Source of the DNA: Bacteroides faecichinchillae JCM 17102 | GTDB taxonomy: Bacteria; Bacteroidota; Bacteroidia; Bacteroidales; Bacteroidaceae | Length of the DNA: 64,000 bases | Direction: 5' to 3' | Assembly: GCF_000614145.1 (NCBI RefSeq) | Contig: NZ_BAKK01000005.1 | Location: 62,001 to 126,000, forward strand | Part shown: in pieces, positions 18,519 to 27,901 of the stretch | How positions within the stretch are numbered: the first letter of the stretch is position 1 | Layout: every line of letters begins with the position of its first letter | Notes under the pieces: generated by a model | Seen by the model: the letters and a program-made list of their open reading frames with translations, nothing else | Databases searched by the model: none | Told to the model about the DNA's origin: nothing | Position numbers and translations under genes: made by a program

Positions 18519-19229
18519 ATGGCAAAGTATAAAAGAATCCTGCTAAAACTGAGCGGGGAAAGTCTGATGGGCGAAAAGCAATACGGCATTGACGAAAAAA
18601 GACTGGCTGAATATGCTGCTCAGATTAAGGATATTCACGAGCAGGGAGTACAAATAGGTATTGTGATTGGCGGAGGTAATATTTTCCGCGGTTTGAGCGG
18701 AGCCAACAAAGGTTTCGATCGTGTGAAAGGTGATCAGATGGGAATGTTGGCTACCGTTATCAACAGTCTTGCATTAAGTTCCGCGCTAGTAGCAGCCGGA
18801 GTGAAAGCCCGCGTACTGACAGCCGTTCGTATGGAACCTATCGGTGAATTCTACAGCAAATGGAAAGCTATCGAATGCATGGAAAATGGTGAAATCGTTA
18901 TCATGTCCGGCGGAACAGGTAATCCTTTCTTCACTACAGATACCGGCTCTTCTTTAAGAGGTATCGAAATCGAAGCAGATGTTATGTTGAAAGGCACCCG
19001 AGTAGACGGTATCTATACTGCCGACCCAGAAAAGGATCCGACTGCTACCAAGTTCCACGATATTACATATGACGAAGTATTAAAACGTGGCCTGAAAGTA
19101 ATGGACCTGACCGCTACCTGTATGTGCAAAGAAAATAATCTGCCAATTGTAGTATTCGATATGGATACTGTTGGCAACTTAAAGAAAGTAATCAGTGGCG
19201 AAGAAATAGGAACTGTCGTTCACAACTAA
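18519..19229 (+). CDS. pyrH: UMP kinase
   Basis: 236 aa, the usual length. It opens YKRILLKLSGESLMGE (amino-acid-kinase fold, phosphate-binding GES), then GIVIGGGNIFRG, GDQMGMLATVINSLAL, and the UMP-binding GGTGNPFFTTDTGSSLRGIEIEADVMLKGT. It phosphorylates UMP to UDP in pyrimidine synthesis and is essential. Bacterial PyrH is hexameric and allosterically controlled, unlike eukaryotic UMP kinases. Frame intact, with a promoter just upstream. Confidence 0.97.
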   Translation: MAKYKRILLKLSGESLMGEKQYGIDEKRLAEYAAQIKDIHEQGVQIGIVIGGGNIFRGLSGANKGFDRVKGDQMGMLATVINSLALSSALVAAGVKARVLTAVRMEPIGEFYSKWKAIECMENGEIVIMSGGTGNPFFTTDTGSSLRGIEIEADVMLKGTRVDGIYTADPEKDPTATKFHDITYDEVLKRGLKVMDLTATCMCKENNLPIVVFDMDTVGNLKKVISGEEIGTVVHN

Positions 19230-19249
19230 TCCTCTCCATTGGTATATTA

Positions 19250-19351
19250 CCACGAATAACATGCTTTTTCACATAAACAATAAAGTAAGCGATCTTCAAC
19301 TATGGATTCGCATTCTTATTTAATCAATTGAAACTTCATAGTATTCGTGGT
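19250..19351. repeat. Long-loop inverted repeat between pyrH and the RyR gene
   Basis: ACCACGAATA (19250-19259) and TATTCGTGGT (19342-19351) are exact reverse complements about 82 nt apart, in the gap between convergent genes. The right arm is followed by CTTTTTATTT, so for pyrH transcripts it may serve as a terminator, but the long loop makes this uncertain. Confidence 0.35.
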
Positions 19352-19355
19352 CTTT

Positions 19356-19658
19356 TTATTTCTCCTTCTCTATTTTATACCCCAAATGCTTTACCAACTT
19401 TATTGTATTTAAAGCAGTATTCCGGTCATATTCTTTCTCCCCTTCCGGCAATTCTTCATAAGGAACGAGACAAGGATGTTTTTTATGTACATCATCACGT
19501 TCCGGGCCATAAGTCCATCCTTCATCCATTCGGGATTTAGACCATACCTCATGTACATTCTTTGCAATCATTTCCGACAACTCAATAAGAGATTCGGGTA
19601 ATTCTACTGATGAGAGGTCCATTGGAGAAGGAATATAAGTTTGTCTATTATCTTTCAT
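19356..19658 (-). CDS. Small RyR-domain protein
   Basis: 100 aa consisting almost wholly of one RyR domain: YIPSPMDLSSVELPESLIELSEMIAKNVHEVWSKSR is broken here into YIPSPMDLSSVELPE and LIELSEMIAKNVHEVW, followed by DEGWTYGPERDDVHKKHPCLVPYEELPEGEKEYDR and NTALNTIKLVKHLGY. This Trp/Tyr-rich helical unit occurs in tandem copies in eukaryotic ryanodine receptors and as single-domain proteins in Bacteroides. It is cytoplasmic with no signal peptide. The bacterial function is unknown; a ligand- or nucleotide-binding role is only a guess. It stands alone, convergent with pyrH. Confidence 0.9.
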   Translation of the reverse strand: MKDNRQTYIPSPMDLSSVELPESLIELSEMIAKNVHEVWSKSRMDEGWTYGPERDDVHKKHPCLVPYEELPEGEKEYDRNTALNTIKLVKHLGYKIEKEK

Positions 19659-19756
19659 ATTTACTGTTATTTATAGATTCTTTTGTCATATACGTAATGC
19701 CAACTCACAAAGATAGCATTACTTATCAGATTTAATTCAACCTAAACAGATAAATA

Positions 19757-19796
19757 ATCGGATAAGTTCAGGTTTCCCGCCCTGATCTTATCCGAT
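19757..19796 (-). terminator. Hairpin downstream of the GH32-like gene
   Basis: ATCGGATAAG (19757-19766) pairs with CTTATCCGAT (19787-19796), with CAGG/CCTG continuing inside. It lies 20 bp after the GH32-like stop and likely ends the operon running from 26611. Confidence 0.72.
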
Positions 19797-19817
19797 TCGT
19801 ATTTTCAGTAGAACTTC

Positions 19818-21879
19818 TTAATCCGCCAAAGGAGTAATACGTATATTCGTGATATTCATATTTTCTGTACGGAATTGCATACGTTCCGGAGTCAATTTTT
19901 CACGATAAGATACCATTGTACGCTCTCCGGCAATCTCCGTATCCACAAGAGAACCGTCAAATTTATCAGAGGCTTTGACAACCATACGTACCCTAAAAGG
20001 TTGGTCCGTATCAATCAAATTCTCAATGGCATAATTACGTCCTTGCTGTGGAGCACCACCTTCACGTAAAGAACGTTCACGAGTAGTCCAATCACCGGCA
20101 AAAGAGTATTGTGCTCGCTTTTCAGCACCATCCAGTTTCCATTCACAGGCATCCTGCATACCTTTATCAATAGAGGGCAACAAACAGACTGACAACTTTC
20201 CGCCAGAAGTAATCGGAGTGACATCAAAAGTTAATAAGAAAGAATTAGAAGGTAAAGTCTCTATCTTCGTCGAATTCTCCGGAATCGTTGTAACTTCCGT
20301 TGAGGTTGCAGGTAGCAATTCATCCATCCATTTCGTACCGATACGTCCTTCAGGCAATTGTACAAGTTCATGAATTACTAATGGTCCGCCCCAAGCTTTC
20401 ATCCACATCCATCCTGCCATCACAAAACGGTTGTCGAATATTTCCGTAATAGTCGGTACACACGAACCGTTATAAAAATCCGTACCTGTTGCTACCATAT
20501 CCTGATAAGCAGAATCCGGTTGCGCAGTTGGCTTAATCCATAAACGGGTAAAACCTCCGATGATGTAATCATAATCTCCCCAATGGAAGAAGAAAGTACA
20601 GTCACCTCCTAAAGGGAAGTTCTCGTCCAAACAACGCCAGCCACCACTCACAGAATCAGAAGCCCACGTACCACGAGCACCATAATTGGCCAACATCTTC
20701 AAATTCCCTTTCGGATCGACATAGATACTTGGATTTTCACAAGGGTGAAACAAAACACCTGTCTTACGGAAATGAATGCCATCATCACTTACCGAATAAG
20801 AGGATCCCGCTGCAACACCCGACATCTGATGGCGGTCAAAGTTACCTGTATGTCCATTATCCTCCAAGTACTTATACAGTTCGGGGAGTGTAGTTTCTTC
20901 ACGAGGATAGATACGAGTGGTATGATAGCCATAGCTAATACAAAGCTGGTTATTGAAAACAAAAGGAGTACCTGTGCCAAATGTTTCCCATTGTTCTTCA
21001 ATAGGCACAGCTGCCTCATGCTCTGTCCAATGCCGGAAATCCTTCGTTGAAAGATGTTCGAAATAATGTCCGCCCCGTCCGAACTTACTTTGATGTCCGC
21101 GACGATCATATAAATAGAAAAGATGATAAGTTCCGTCATGATACAGACTGACAACATCCCCTACCCACGCATTATGTCCGGTAGGTGTCCAGAATTGTAC
21201 TTGGGGCTGTAATCCCGCTTCTGCTCCGCCCATGCGTTCGGGTTGTATAGCCGGATAAAACAACTCAGCTTGTGAAACAAATGTTGTGTCTATCTTCCAA
21301 CGTTCCATTTTCTCCACCAGAGGATACCCTAAAGGGAAATCATTATCCAACAATTGCCCATCTACATACATAGTCCAACGAACACCGGAAAAGTTTAAAA
21401 CAACTTCATGTTCTCCCCACGGTTGTTCCAACATAGCCAACGGAATACCTACTGTCATTCGTTCCATATGTCCATCTACCGGAGACTTTAATTCCAGTCC
21501 GGCTTCCAAAACCGGAACAGTACCATCCTGCATTTTATATGCCGGATAATTCTGCTTATTACGGTCGAAAGGATTATATTGTTTAAGGCAAACATCCAGT
21601 ACTCCAGGTATTTCTATGAGATGACGGTCAAAAGTCGGTGTGCACAAGTTTACCTTACATTTAATCGTAAAACCTTTCTCTATATCTGAAAGAACAGGTA
21701 GCGTGCCTTCAACCGAATCTCCGTTCAATTCCGCTTGCGCTACGGCAGGCACATTTAAATTCCAATTATTATTCAGTAAATGTATTCGTGCTCCTTCCTG
21801 TTCACTACCGGTTTGTTCGCAAGAGATCATTCCTCCGTCATTAGGTACAAAGACCAATTATCCATACATATTTCTTCAT
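19818..21879 (-). CDS. Divergent GH32/clan GH-J-like lipoprotein with LamG-like N-domain
   Basis: Restored length 687 aa. The obvious open frame starts at 21857 and lacks an export signal; adding one base at each of two points (about 21833-21836 and 21844-21845) links it to the ATG at 21879 and gives a lipoprotein signal ending GGMISC. Residues about 50-205 look like a concanavalin/LamG jelly roll (TMYVDGQLLDNDFPLGYP). Residues about 225-530 are a five-bladed propeller alignable to the GH32 at 34693-36182: WVGDVVSLYHDGTYHLFYLYD keeps the putative nucleophile Asp (about 242), but RDP is replaced by ENP (about 382-384) and the EC acid/base motif by DC (about 427). A C-terminal beta-sandwich follows. 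Either a new specificity or a binding protein. Confidence 0.68.
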
Positions 21880-22007
21880 ACTTTCAATTGTGTTTCTATA
21901 TAAATAAATCAATTATCCAAATGTTAGTTCCATACGCTTATCAGCCAATTGATACAGTTTACATAGCTTTAAGAGTAGCTTTCATATTTCCTATTATTCT
22001 AATAGTA

Positions 22008-23644
22008 TCATTTGTGTTCTGTATCCGTAAAAATAGCAGGCGGAAAATCATATAATGCAGCCTGATCATCCGATGGATTTGTCATGTGCGTGTCCAAATC
22101 ACCATACCAAAACAGAGTTGAAGCATAATCTACCTTCCCCCCATCCCAACTGATCAGTTCAAATTCAAACTTCAAATGTTCATTAAACGGTACATTATCC
22201 AAATTACGGGTACGGACAAAAGTATTATATCCCGGGATGCCTCATCATCTTCTCTCGGAGCTCCTCCAAACGGATTAAAATAGACGTGAATAGGTGCGAA
22301 GGTCGTGTTATAATAATCTTCTGTACCACATCCGAAATGAGAAGGGAAAGTGTCGTTATCTATCCAAATATGCTCGTCACCTTCGCCATACCAGCGTGGA
22401 GAATGATTATAAAGAGACAACATATCGCCTTTAAAAACACCTTTTCCTTTCAACGTTCCCATATTATAGTCTATTCCGCAATTCGTAGGCAAGCCATTTT
22501 CCTGTCGCCAGTCAGCATGGAAATAGAGTGTATTATTTTCCCATTTCCAATCGGAAAGACAAGCTTTTACTTCCAAAGTAACCGGATAGCCGGAAATATT
22601 ATTGATTTCAATTTCCGCTTGTTCCTGATAAGGCATCGCAAATCGTAAAAACGCTTTACCTTTGCCATCCGCTTCCAAATAATAACTATCCACAGCAGGA
22701 GCACCCATACCGGCACCAATAAGATCACTTAATGGTACACGAACCGTTCTTTTGCCATCAAAAGAGATATTCACGATCAGTCCCCTCATCAATGAAGCAT
22801 AATGAATGGAATCAAATTCTGAAATTTGGAATAGTAGACTACGAATAGCTTTTCCTCCTTTAGGTAATTCCATAAAGATGGATGCTCCGGCAGCCATAGA
22901 CTCCTTCCGGCTGACCGGATTATCTCCATAAGTACGAGGGTGCATCAACTGATTGCTCACTTGTTGTGCTCTCGCCTGCAACTCATTCGCTTCTTCCAAA
23001 GTAAAAGTCCTGACTTCCGTATTCTTTGGATAGGTACGGCACGAAGCATGGAAGAAATAATCACGATCTACATTGTCTACCGTAATCTTGCAGCTTTTCG
23101 CATAAGGAAGCGGATAATAAAAACTGCTGCCTTGTGTCGTATCATAATGCTCGTGACGATAGAGTAATCCTTCAGGAATTGCCAGCGGGAATTTAGCAAT
23201 GTCATAAGCGGGAATTAAAATAGCAGCTTCTTCCGCTCCATCCAAGTAGATACGCAAATTCGCTCCGTTAGCACCACCCGTTGTTATCATACGGGTAATG
23301 ACTCCCGGACCTTCTTCGTCAAACAATACTTTTTCTACCCTACCGTTATTGGACTCATAACGAACAAAACCTGTGTTATCCCGATTTGCATGCCACGAAG
23401 AAGTGCCCGGAAGTACAGATCGCCTATCATAGCTAGAGACATGCTTGGTAGTAAAAGCCGGTTCCGGAAAAGCAACGTCCGCCTCTACAGATACCATTTC
23501 ATCCAGCAAATTCTCTAAAGCTATACAATTAGTCTTATCATTTCCCGAACTGCATGAACTTAATGCCATTAAGCAAGAGCATAATGTTATCCATAAGAAG
23601 CATAATACTTTCACATACAAATTTCTTATTACCACTATACTCAT
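22008..23644 (-). CDS. GH172 (DUF2961) lipoprotein, one frame shift near 3' end
   Basis: Restored length 545 aa. The frame stops at 22172 unless one G is added at the CCC 22231-22233, after which it reads ASRGYNTFVRTRNLDNVPFNEHLKFEFELISW and ends at 22008, matching its paralogue at 24992-26611. The N-terminus has a lipoprotein signal (CLMALSSC). Family features include KHVSSYDRRSVLPG, EGPGVITRMITTGGANGANLRIYLDG and WHANRDNTGFVRYE. GH172 includes alpha-D-fructofuranosidase/difructose anhydride-forming enzymes and D-arabinofuranosidases, so the substrate is probably a furanoside. It lies 11 bp downstream of the FGGY kinase. Confidence 0.85.
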
Positions 23645-23655
23645 ACTCTGACTGA

Positions 23656-24971
23656 TTATTTCTTATCTGATACCATATTGCAAACACATGCTCCCAAAGC
23701 GGCTTCTTCCTGTACATTGGATAAATACAAGGAATAACCAAAGCGTTCTTCAAGTGCTTGACGTATTAACGGATTCTTTTTTATGCCATTCCCCGATCCA
23801 ACTAATATTGTTTTATTCTGTCTGACTGAATCAGGAATTAGCCGGAAGTAATCATATAAGCTCTGACTGATTCCTTTGACAAATCCCCGTATCAAATTCT
23901 CAGGAGTAAAATTAGAAAGTGATATATGGTCTATTTTCCCTCTTTTGTCCGGTTCCACTCGTGTTCCGCTAAATAAAGTTTCCACTTCGATACCGTCATT
24001 GGTATTCGTTTGATAGGGAATAGAAATCATACGTTCATACAGTTCATGACTGCTTTTCTCTATTCCTGTAAAAAGCTTCACCGTATCAGCGAAGAAATCC
24101 TTTAGCATAGCAAATGAGGCACCACCACATAAAGGAGCACCAACCAGAATATATCCACCTCCGGGCAATGGACGGATATCCAACCCTTCAATTTCCACAT
24201 AACGGTCTGTGCAAACAGATATTTGACTGCTAGTACCTATCGTTATATGTATGGAATGCTCAATGTCTTTCACTGATCCTAAAAATGCTGCCTGATTATC
24301 ACCAATCGCAACGTATACAGGAATATTTTCACAATACCCCACCAATGAGCCGGAGGTATAACTTCCGGCAATAAGGTTCTGTCTAAATGTATTGCGTCAC
24401 AAGCCGATACATCGAACAACAAACGTCTTTTATCGAAAAGCCCTAATCCGGCAGCATTGGAATAATCGATAAGCGGTTCATTTCGACGGCATAGCTTCAT
24501 GGCCACATAATCCATAATGGTACACAGCTTATTGGCAGACGAAGGAACCAGATTGTTTTGTTCATTATAAAAGTGAGTTACCAATCCATAGCCTGTAGCC
24601 ATCGGATATCCTGTTTTCTGATTCAGAAAACTTGCATAGCTTCGCCCTTCTTTATAAATCAGATTTCCCCTGCCATCCTGCCACGTATATAACGGACTGA
24701 CAGCTTCACCGCATGTATCCACATACAACACGCCATGCATCTGTCCGGAGAATCCGATTCCTTTTATATCAGTACATTGCTGTCTGAACTCCAAAAGGAT
24801 TTCCTCTACAATATGAAAGATAGCATCCGCATCCTGTGTTTTCTCCCATTGATTGCCAGAGATAATACTTGTATTATTATCCTTTACAATCGTGATGTAG
24901 TCTTCTGTTGATAGATTATAAGCGACACCACAAACAGAACTCGTACCTATATCAATTCCTACGCAATACAT
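23656..24971 (-). CDS. FGGY carbohydrate kinase, sedoheptulokinase-like, one frame shift
   Basis: Restored length 438 aa. Pieces 24279-24971 and 23656-24345 join if one base is added near 24345-24349, giving PEVIPPA-S-LVGYCENIPVYVAIGDNQ. N-terminal CVGIDIGTSSVCGV is the ATPase phosphate-binding loop; GIGFSGQMHGVLYVD, PLYTWQDGRG and IMDYVAMKLC with NAAGLGLFD match the animal and bacterial sedoheptulokinase branch better than xylulokinase or ribulokinase. The second half has AIGDNQAAFLGS, HITIGTSSQIS and LVGSGNGIKKNPL. It phosphorylates a keto-sugar in the cytoplasm; the sugar could be sedoheptulose, fructose or ribulose. It sits between two GH172 genes with gaps of 11 and 20 bp. Confidence 0.8.
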
Positions 24972-24991
24972 ATTTATCAGTTTTGTTTCAA

Positions 24992-26611
24992 CTACATGAG
25001 ATAAGGTAAAGGACTCACTACTTCTTCTTTACCAGAACTTTCATTTATCTTGGCATCCAAATCTCCATACCAATAGTTTGTCACTGCATAATCCACCTTA
25101 CCCGGATTCCAGCTCAACATTTCAATATCAAACCGGTATAATTTCTGAAATGGAATGCCATCCAGATTTCGGGTACGTACAAAAGCATTAAAACCATGTG
25201 AAGAAGGATTGTCTGCTCGCGGTGCACCTCCATATGGAGTATGGAAAGGAACCACCGGTGCCCAAGAACAGTTGTAATGATCTTCCGTACCCGTCCCATG
25301 ATGGGAAGGGAAGACATCATTATCCACCCATATTTTCTCATCTCCTTCACCGTACCAATCGGGAGCATAGTTAAACAATGAAAGCAAATCGCCTTTAAAG
25401 ACTCCTCTACCATTGATTGTGATATAGTTCCACATATGATCCCCCTTATGGTCATCATATCGGTTTGATAATTCAATCCCTCTCTCCTGCTTCCAAGTCG
25501 TATGAAAATAAAGCGTATTCTTGTTCCACTTCCAGTCTGACACATGTGCTCTGACATTCATCCAGACAGGGAATTCAAATAAGTTCTCCACTTCTATCTT
25601 AGCATTTTCTTTATAAGGCATTACCCAGCGTGATGTGATATGTCCACGACCGTCTGCATCCATATACCAGCTATCTACCTTCGGAGCTCCCAATCCTGCT
25701 CCTGAAAAATCCCCTAACGGCGCCCAAACCGTTTCTTTTCCATCAAAAGAAATTTTGAGTATCAACTGCCGCATCATCTTTGCATAGTCTCCTTTCCGGC
25801 AATGTACATCAATAATCAATGAACGGACCGCATGACTTCCGGCAGGAAGTTCCAATGAGCTTTTTTGATTAGGAGCAATGTCCATAGCAAACTCACGACG
25901 TTCGCCACCTTTAAAAGTCTGAGGATTCCAAAGTGCCTTATTTACATCCTGTATCTTCTCTTGCATGATATGAGAATGTACCTGTCCCGGATGAAAAGTT
26001 TCGACTTCTGTTCCTGGGGCATAAGTGCGGTATTCAATTTCATGATATCGCGGTGACCAAGTGTTCCTATCTTTATTGGGCTCTTCGAAAGTAATCCGAC
26101 AGCTTTTCTGATAAGGAAGTGGAAACATAAATGTATTTCCTCCTGCACCTTCGGGGGTGTAATTGGTATGAATTAAAGAAAGTGCATCACCTACCCTGAA
26201 AGGAGCACGTGTCATATCGTAAGCGGGAATTACCAGTCGTGGATTTTCTTCGCCATCAAAATAAAAACGAAGGGTACCATTCTTTACATTTGTAGTCAGC
26301 CAGATACGTGTAACTACTCCCGGCCCTTCATAATCGAACATGACTTTTTCTACGCGACCTTGAATCGTATCCAATCTCATGCAACCGAAACCATCGTCAT
26401 TGGCATACCACCAGTCTTTATCAGGAGATACCGTCCGGCGATCATAACTGCTAATCATTTTACACGTATAATAAGGATCCGGAAACTCCGCTGCCTTTTC
26501 GAATGAAATCATTTCATCCAACAAAGTGCTTATTGTCACTTTATCGGACGCTATAGAACGCTCCCCTATAATCAGAAAAGCTGCTAAACATATTCCTTTA
26601 ATTCTATTCAT
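24992..26611 (-). CDS. GH172 (DUF2961) exported protein
   Basis: 539 aa, frame intact. Signal peptide MNRIKGICLAAFLIIGERSIA, without an obvious lipobox, unlike the paralogue. Conserved features are DEMISFEKAAEFPDPYYTCKMISSYDRR, WWYANDDGFGCMRLD, EGPGVVTRIWLTTN, YDMTRAPF, GAGLGAPKVDSWYMDADGRGHI and FPSHHGTGTEDHYNCSWAP; the acidic pair in GTEDHYN is a likely catalytic region. Probably a periplasmic furanosidase acting with its lipoprotein paralogue. It is the first gene of the unit GH172-kinase-GH172-GH32-like. A CAAAAGTA -7-like box (minus strand) lies at 26648-26655. Confidence 0.88.
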   Translation of the reverse strand: MNRIKGICLAAFLIIGERSIASDKVTISTLLDEMISFEKAAEFPDPYYTCKMISSYDRRTVSPDKDWWYANDDGFGCMRLDTIQGRVEKVMFDYEGPGVVTRIWLTTNVKNGTLRFYFDGEENPRLVIPAYDMTRAPFRVGDALSLIHTNYTPEGAGGNTFMFPLPYQKSCRITFEEPNKDRNTWSPRYHEIEYRTYAPGTEVETFHPGQVHSHIMQEKIQDVNKALWNPQTFKGGERREFAMDIAPNQKSSLELPAGSHAVRSLIIDVHCRKGDYAKMMRQLILKISFDGKETVWAPLGDFSGAGLGAPKVDSWYMDADGRGHITSRWVMPYKENAKIEVENLFEFPVWMNVRAHVSDWKWNKNTLYFHTTWKQERGIELSNRYDDHKGDHMWNYITINGRGVFKGDLLSLFNYAPDWYGEGDEKIWVDNDVFPSHHGTGTEDHYNCSWAPVVPFHTPYGGAPRADNPSSHGFNAFVRTRNLDGIPFQKLYRFDIEMLSWNPGKVDYAVTNYWYGDLDAKINESSGKEEVVSPLPYLM

Positions 26612-26753
26612 AATTTTAGTTTATTAAATATACGGAGATGAGTATCACAAAAGTACATTATTTTTCCACAAGTACATCATTACAATTAATTTATAATCGG
26701 TACTTATTGTAGATTTCATACTTCTACCTAGATAAAAACATCATTTCCTCTAT

Positions 26754-26850
26754 CAACCTATCACCAAAATGCTGTATGCCTTTATTCATCGGACTTTCAG
26801 AGGTGATAGGTTGTTCTTATCACCTATCACCCTATCTATCACCTATCACC
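26754..26850. repeat. 12-bp inverted repeat plus direct CCTATCACC copies
   Basis: CAACCTATCACC at 26754-26765 is the exact reverse complement of GGTGATAGGTTG at 26802-26813, 36 nt apart. Two more CCTATCACC copies follow between 26823 and 26850. The motif therefore occurs four times in under 100 bp. No T run follows either arm. Confidence 0.75.
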
Positions 26851-26882
26851 AGTTTACTTATGCTTCCCGGAAGCGTCTACAC

Positions 26883-27059
26883 AGTAAAGAAACTAATTTC
26901 AACCGTATAATTAAATAGTTTCAACCGCTAGAACGAAGTGTTTCATATAGGGAAACAATGTGTTTCATACCTTGAAACAAAGTGTTTCATGCTTTAGAAC
27001 AAAGTGTTTTACGCCTTAGAACAAGAACTTTCCCTATATAAAACAAAGTGCTTCACACT
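26883..27059. repeat. Degenerate tandem array, 22-bp period, GAAAC-N5-GTTTC units
   Basis: Eight units of 22 bp (one of 23) begin at 26883, 26905, 26927, 26949, 26971, 26993, 27015 and 27038. The central units share a core of GAAACAAAGTGTTTCAT, an internal dyad GAAAC-N5-GTTTC; outer units are decayed. Another dyad spans each unit junction (GTTTCA...TGAAAC). There is no coding frame. Confidence 0.85.
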
Positions 27060-27147
27060 ACGGGCTGACCCAAAGTCCTTATGATATATCTGAATGGATT
27101 GAGATAACCTATCCGACTCTTTAGTCAGCTCCGCCTTGAAAACAGTA

Positions 27148-27876
27148 CTATTCTACTATAATTCTGGTCCTTTTATTGACAGGAACCGAATCCATGGTAA
27201 CAATATCGCTTGAAATAGGATATACATAGGCTGTAAAATCAACATAATAAGTCGATCCTTTGCTCAACTGCGGAGCAGGCAGTTTCAATTCACTCACACG
27301 ATTCAAACTCGTTATATCTGCATTTTTCAGACATCCCTTTGTAACAACTTCACTTTCATCTTCCAATATTATTTTATAATCAATATAACTATACTTACAG
27401 AATGCCATACTGACAGCTGAAAGTCCGGCCCAATATACGTTTGGTACCCCATCTACTTCGACATAAGAACAAGTAGGTGGAACCAAATTATCCACCATCG
27501 TCCGAGAAATAGGTAAAGCTGTAATAGTAGCAGGTACAGAACGATTACCGGCATTATCCAAAGTATATACGGCAAAATCATATCCCGTAGCAGCATCCAA
27601 CCCGTCAATCACAACGGAATCCACCATGTGGTCAAATAATTTTTGCTGTTTATCTGCTCCGTACTCAACCAGAATTTGTTTTGACTTTTGATCTTTTGGG
27701 ACATCCCAAGCTAACGCTATACGTTCAAATCCGATGTAACTCCGCAAAGCCTCAACCTTACCGGAATAGCTGTATTCCTGCAAATACTGTTTATAGTTAT
27801 TATCCATATCCTCACAACCGATCAGACCAGCAAATAACAACAAACTTCCTACTATATAAATATATTTACGTTTCAT
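27148..27876 (-). CDS. DUF4998-type SusE-position lipoprotein
   Basis: 242 aa. Lipoprotein signal with AGLIGC (Cys21). The body is beta-rich and resembles fibronectin III-like domains: IGFERIALAWDVPKDQKSKQILVEYG, then DGLDAATGYDFAVYTLDNAGNRS. It fits the DUF4998 lipoproteins encoded at the end of SusCD operons. Probably surface exposed and glycan binding, assisting the SusCD pair. It lies 25 bp after the preceding lipoprotein gene. No catalytic residues are recognisable. Confidence 0.75.
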   Translation of the reverse strand: MKRKYIYIVGSLLLFAGLIGCEDMDNNYKQYLQEYSYSGKVEALRSYIGFERIALAWDVPKDQKSKQILVEYGADKQQKLFDHMVDSVVIDGLDAATGYDFAVYTLDNAGNRSVPATITALPISRTMVDNLVPPTCSYVEVDGVPNVYWAGLSAVSMAFCKYSYIDYKIILEDESEVVTKGCLKNADITSLNRVSELKLPAPQLSKGSTYYVDFTAYVYPISSDIVTMDSVPVNKRTRIIVE

Positions 27877-27901
27877 AATTATCCGTTTTTATTTAGATTA
27901 A

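Larger units (their letters stand above)
26612..27147. other. 536-bp intergenic region with two repeat structures
   Basis: Lies between the last lipoprotein gene of the SusCD unit and the first GH172 gene, both on the minus strand. It contains the inverted repeat at 26754-26813, further CCTATCACC copies to 26850, and the 22-bp array at 26883-27059. No open frame of interest. Confidence 0.8.

Noticed and set aside
19230-19355. Structured RNA or riboswitch between pyrH and the RyR gene
   Set aside because: Only a 10-bp inverted repeat with an 82-nt loop is visible; the gap lies between convergent 3' ends, where a riboswitch would have no target.
26883-27059. CRISPR array
   Set aside because: The repeat unit is 22 bp with no unique spacers, each unit drifts, and no cas gene is near. 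The same holds for 38065-38196.
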